In this document: piece by piece, positions 59,771 to 64,000 of the stretch | How positions within the stretch are numbered: position 1 is the stretch's first letter | Layout: each line of letters starts with the position of its first letter | Assembly: GCA_023055505.1 (NCBI GenBank) | Contig: JALIRH010000002.1 | Span: 1,612,001-1,676,000 of the forward strand | Origin: Callipepla californica brunnescens | Lineage: Eukaryota; Chordata; Aves; Galliformes; Odontophoridae | Direction: 5' to 3' | DNA: 64,000 nucleotides | The notes under the pieces: model-generated | The model's database searches: none | Seen by the model: only the letters and a program-made list of their open reading frames with translations | Told to the model about the DNA's origin: nothing | Position numbers and translations under genes: made by a program

Positions 59771-62059
59771 AAATAAAGATCTATTAGTAGTCTCTGGACA
59801 AGAGTTTCCACCATTTCAGCCCGTGCTTGTTACTTGAACTTCCTTGCTGTTTCTTCTGCTTAAGTCCCAGACTTCTGCTATTATCTTAGTTCCTGCACTA
59901 TCTCCAAATCTTCTTAAACAGAATCGGTTATGTCAGGCAATTATAGTCATTATCCCAAGACAGGTTAATGGGTTTGGTGGGTAAGAGAGAAGTAGCAGAG
60001 GTTGTAACTTGGCAGCAGAAAGGTTCTGGACAGTGTTTCACATGACATTTTTCTAAGATAAGAAAGCATGGTGTGAATGAATGTGAAGAAGTGGGGACTC
60101 AAAGAGCAGTGGTGACACGCTGCAAAAACAGAAGTATGTCTCTAATAGGAATATGCTGGAGTATGCTTGGGACCTCCCTTTATTCAGTGTTACTGCATGC
60201 AAGAAAAATTGAGTGAAGTATACAGAATTTAGAATGGATCATAATCTGAAGGTAAAACAGCAATATCATGATATGTGAGAACACAGCTTAAAAAAAAACC
60301 ACACGCATCTTCATTGCTCAAGGCCACCTATCCATCAGGAAGGTCTCACACCCAGCTGGAGTTCTGCAAATCACACTTCAAAAAATGTGGAGCAACCAGC
60401 AAAAAGTTGGCTTGGGGAGAGCAGGTGGAAAAATGAACTGGCAGAAAACTGGTGTGGGAGGAAGGGCTGAGCAAATTGCAGAGGGGAGAGATGGTAAGCT
60501 TTCCATACCACAGAAGGTTGTCCAAAGTAAGGAAGGGAAATTTCTCTTCCCACATCAGTGGTGACAGAATTCCTGGGTTAAAATGAAGCAAAAGAGATTC
60601 AGGTTAGAATTTCTACTGCTATGGGAAATAAATGCCAGAATGGATAATTTGGAGAACATACAATTTCTACAGCCAGAGATGTTTATGAACAGTGTAATAA
60701 CAAAGTGTCAGGTAGGACTTAGATCCAGTGAGGCGGAGCAATAGACAAGTTGATTTTCAGAGTGTCCTGAACTTGTGATACTTGGTCTTCTAGCAGTGCT
60801 GCCTATGTGATGATTCCAGTGTTTCCAGAAATTACGCCCTCCATGAAGAGCCAAAACCTGTTTTTGGGAAGGAAGTCTGGATGTCAAAATAGAAGTTTAA
60901 TTCAGACATGTTTTCACACCAATTAAATTGGATCTTTGTCTATAGCTGACAAGACGTCATCTGGGGAAGTCCCTAATTAAGTGTTTTCAGAACCAAGAAT
61001 CCTGGAGTAAAATTCTCACAAACTCTGCTCTTCAAGCTTGGTCCTGCACAGGAAAAAGAAAATAGTAAAAAAAAAAAAAAGGAGACTATTTCTGAAGAAG
61101 AAAATAAATAAATAATCTTGCTGTTTCATATATTTCCTCAAATATATTTAACTGAATATTTAACCAGCACACCTTCTCTCCCAAGGCAACGGACCCAAAA
61201 TTGAAAGTAAAAAGGTCAACTAATTAAGTGGATGTTTCCAGAAAAAATATGATATCCCTCTGGCACGGAACAAAAGTCTTTGTAATGAACCAGGCATCAC
61301 TCTATAGTTTCCATACCTCCTTCCCTGAGGGGATGGGAAATGAACTAAGATAAGCAGATGGAGAGGCTGGTTTCTGTGGGCCTTTAAAAGCAATGAAAGA
61401 TGCCATTTCTCTTCTACTGGTATGCTGCATCCAATGCAAAATTAGTCCTCTGCCTGGGGACAGAAGCCAAGCAGTGCAGATTCAAGATGGCTAGAAAGGG
61501 AGATACGGAAGCCTGATGGACTCCCATAATGTAATCTACCAAGCAAACTGACCGTTTCCTAAATCTTCTACAGAACACACGAGGACAGGGGCCACTTCTC
61601 CATCCACTCCTCATTCTGGCATTGTTCTTTCTGTTTTCTTTTTTGGTAATGTTAATAATCCTGGGGAAAAAAAAAAAAGTTAGTGGGTTCTCTAGGAGAT
61701 ACATTTCTTCCAGTCCATGTTTCCTTGAATACAACAGTTGATTATCCTGATATCATGATTATCTACTAAAATGATTTATGTTACTTCATATAAAGAGAGC
61801 TTCCTGCTAAAAATTTTCAAACGAAGTCCTGTTTCCAAATTATATTCCATTCCATGAAAGTGTCTGTGAGCAAAAATACTTTCTAAAATGCCATTTGTTC
61901 CTGCTAAGTTTTGAAATTAACTGCAAGTTAATGGCAATTACTGTTCCAGACAATCTCACATGTGATTTTCCAAACTTCTATGTGTTTACATTTGCTAGCT
62001 ACAATCATCCTTCATAAATCAGAATGGAGAATTATTTAGCTCATTTTCGTGTTTGTTTA

Positions 62060-62100
<41 letters not shown>

Positions 62101-62422
62101 GAAAAATCTATTTTCACTGAATAGGCATTTATCCATCAAAGCGTTCAAACTTCTGCTGTTCCTCACAGTGCTCCTACTAGGACTCACACACAGCTGAGAA
62201 TTAGGTGCATACTTTGTCATATTGCTGCTAGCTGTATTTTTTTTTTTTCAGACCACAAATGTTCACGTTCTTGAAACTTTTCCATCATTAACACAGCATT
62301 CACAACTGGTCACATCCATATGGCCTTAGTCTCTGAGTCGACAACAACACTCTAGCACTTTGTCCATGGCCACTCATTTTCTTATTAACTTAGTGCATGG
62401 TGCTACCTCAAGGCTTTTTAGA
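59771..62422. other. Anonymous non-coding DNA with poly(A) runs
   Basis: A-runs at 61067-61080 and 61667-61678, A35 at 62061-62095 and T12 at 62237-62248. Two overlapping minus frames at 60346-60591 are chance. No transposon recognised. Confidence 0.55.
62061..62095. repeat. Poly(A) run, 35 bases
   Basis: Thirty-five uninterrupted A residues, the longest homopolymer in the window, followed by GTAAAGAAAAATC. No AATAAA signal within 60 bp upstream. Confidence 0.96.
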
Positions 62423-62735
62423 ATATCATAGAATCATTAAGATTTAAAAGGACCACTAAGATCATCTAGTCCAACGACCAAACCATTCCCATGATGCCCA
62501 CTAAACCACGTCCCTCGCTGCCACATCTGCAGGTTTGTTGAACACCTCCAAGGACAGTAACTCCACCACCTCTCTGGGCAGCCTGTAGCAATTTATTTCC
62601 ATTCTTTCAGAGAATAAATTTTTCCTGATATCCAATCTGATCCTCCCCTGGTGAAACTTGAGGGCATTACCTATTGTCCTAAATATCCAGATAAATCCGT
62701 GAGGACTTCACCTCACAGGCCTTTCCAAAAGATTC
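62423..62735 (-). mobile_element. CR1 3' end, class B
   Basis: GAATATCATAGAATCATTAA, AGGACCACTAAGATCATC, GCCCACTAAACCACGTCCC, CCACCACCTCTCTGGGCAGC and TTTTTCCTGATATCCAATC, continuing to the ORF2 end at TTACCTATTGTCCTAA. Minus strand, about 310 bp, one of the better preserved copies. Confidence 0.94.
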
Positions 62736-64000
62736 TAGCTGATTACTGAGATACAGCTTTCCCCTCCAGACAACACTCTGCATTACTGATTTTCTCTATG
62801 GCATCACTGCAGGCAGTTTTCCCTCCTCAGAAATCACACCCTGATGGGCAGCACATCCTGCACTCATTTGGTACATCTTGCTACCAGAGGCACATGTTTT
62901 TATGTCAAACATCTATCATTAGACATTCCTGGAGCAAAGTGGAATCTAGAAATACACCTCCAGTATATTCTAATTGAAAAAAAAAAAAGTGTATTGCATC
63001 ACACTGCTATTATATTAATGCACTTTGTTCAGACTGCAGTAGCATCTGAACACTATATCAAAAGGACAAACCTTTCCCCAAAAAGCTTAATACCGTTCCA
63101 GTTTATCATATTGCTGAACATCAAATATGCTTCAGCTGCTCACTCCGTAAGAGTAACAACTATGTTCTTTTCTGATAAGATCTCAGGCAACTTTATTGTA
63201 ACTAAATCGAAAAGCCTTTGGAGGACTGATTCCACAATACCATGGGACTGAGGAAATACTAACGTTGCACTTTTAGAATTTGGCATGGAATGGAGCTTGA
63301 AATAGCACCAAAACTTGTTCTCATAGCTGTCCTTGCTCCCTTGCCAGACTCTTCAGGAAAGCTTACTCCACCTGATATTTCCTGAGCAAAGAAGGAACAG
63401 ATCAAGCAGAGAAGATAAGGCAGCGGTGATATAAAATAAAGCTACAAGGTGCCCCTCAGCCCTGCATAATGAATGTCCTAAATTAGCCAAAAAATTCTGT
63501 CTGCAGTACAGAGAAGCAGCACTCTCAGGACACTCTTTGTTTGCCTATTACTTGACCAGGGAGAAACTTGACAGTTTGGAGCAGTAGCTCAAGCTAACTC
63601 ATGTCCATGACCTCACTCTGAAGGAAGAGCAATCATCAGTCAGCTTTATATACTACTGAAAATCGCCTTATTATTTTCAGCCTTAAATTAAGCTCTACGG
63701 GTTGAGAAGCAGTCACACACCTTGGATCACAAGGATCAATGCACACTTATATGTAACATGTACACAAGTACCATGTACACACGAACACACATTAATATAG
63801 AGAAGTTTGCATTAAAAATACTTTAGGAAATGCATTCAGAAGATTATGTACAGGTAAGAAGAAATTCCTGGACTAAGATGTAAATCAGTAACATGAAATT
63901 TATGGAACTGCTATGTAGCCTTGGGGAAACATATTTTTCTAATAGCAGTAACAGATTCAATGACTCCCTTAAAATACGAGGCTCATTCAAATAGAGGAAA
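62736..64000. other. Anonymous non-coding DNA
   Basis: A12 at 62979-62990; an open stretch at 62844-63251 runs through it and has a resulting lysine run but no domain. Near the right end, an imperfect direct repeat CATGTACACAAGTAC / CATGTACACACGAAC lies at about 63758-63787. Nothing else recognised. Confidence 0.55.

Noticed and set aside
62844..63251. 135-codon plus-strand open stretch
   Set aside because: Passes through a 12-base poly(A) that makes a lysine run; no domain.
63757..63790. Imperfect repeat of CATGTACACA
   Set aside because: Only two diverged short copies; not a meaningful array.
1..64000. Endogenous retrovirus LTRs or DNA transposons
   Set aside because: I looked for paired direct repeats with TG...CA ends and for terminal inverted repeats and found none I could support by eye. 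A library search could still reveal old copies.
1..64000. tRNA, rRNA, snRNA or microRNA genes
   Set aside because: No cloverleaf A/B-box pair or known small RNA sequence was recognised on either strand.

Overview
The window is non-coding nuclear DNA from a bird. The diagnostic feature is the number of CR1 LINE retrotransposon copies: about three dozen fragments carry the avian CR1 3' end (repeats of ATTCTATG, then TTGGAAGGGACC or TTGGAAAAGACC on the opposite strand) or decayed CR1 ORF2. The sequence is AT-rich, has no visible CpG island, and every open stretch is short and broken. There is nothing prokaryotic here: no operon, ribosome binding site, CRISPR array or prophage. I cannot fix the species. 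The CR1 density would fit a galliform or another non-passerine bird, but that is only an inference.

Layout. 1-3.6 kb: anonymous sequence, then the largest CR1 relic, with reverse transcriptase (RT) and endonuclease pieces on the minus strand and a plus-strand CR1 tail lodged between them. 3.6-8.3 kb: a 117-bp AAAAGG repeat and two minus-strand CR1 tails. 8.3-9.3 kb: a 1-kb plus-strand CR1. 11.6-14.4 kb: five minus-strand CR1 tails in a row. 16.1-20.9 kb: nested CR1s, including a 1.2-kb minus-strand copy with RT. 22.8-32.6 kb: 9.7 kb in which I recognise no CR1. 32.6-33.1 kb: a CR1 whose layout fits a twin-priming inversion. 33-44 kb: mostly anonymous, with a (TA)17 repeat, poly(T) runs and a 21-bp x 3 repeat. 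44-53.9 kb: the densest CR1 stretch, mixed orientations. 55-64 kb: more CR1 (an RT fragment at 56.5 kb, a tail-to-tail pair at 59.6 kb) and a 35-base poly(A).

Four informal CR1 tail classes are used below, defined only by wording visible here. Class A (minus-strand text): TTGGAAGGGACC then a CATGGGCAGGGTTGCC-like or GAACAGGAACACCT-like sequence. Class B: ATTAAGGTTGGAAAAGACC then CACCATGCCCACTAAACC. Class C (plus-strand text): GATGATCCTTGTGGGTCCC. Class D (plus-strand text): GATCTCCAGAGGTCCCTTCC. Mapping them to formal subfamilies needs RepeatMasker.

No host gene can be called. Three small ATG-initiated open frames outside CR1 (59.2-59.4 kb minus, 24.9-25.1 kb plus, 47.9-48.2 kb plus) are described as weak leads. 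The window is best read as a large intron or intergenic desert, with two or three stretches whose homeodomain-type motifs make them candidate regulatory elements. No previously undescribed biological system is evident.
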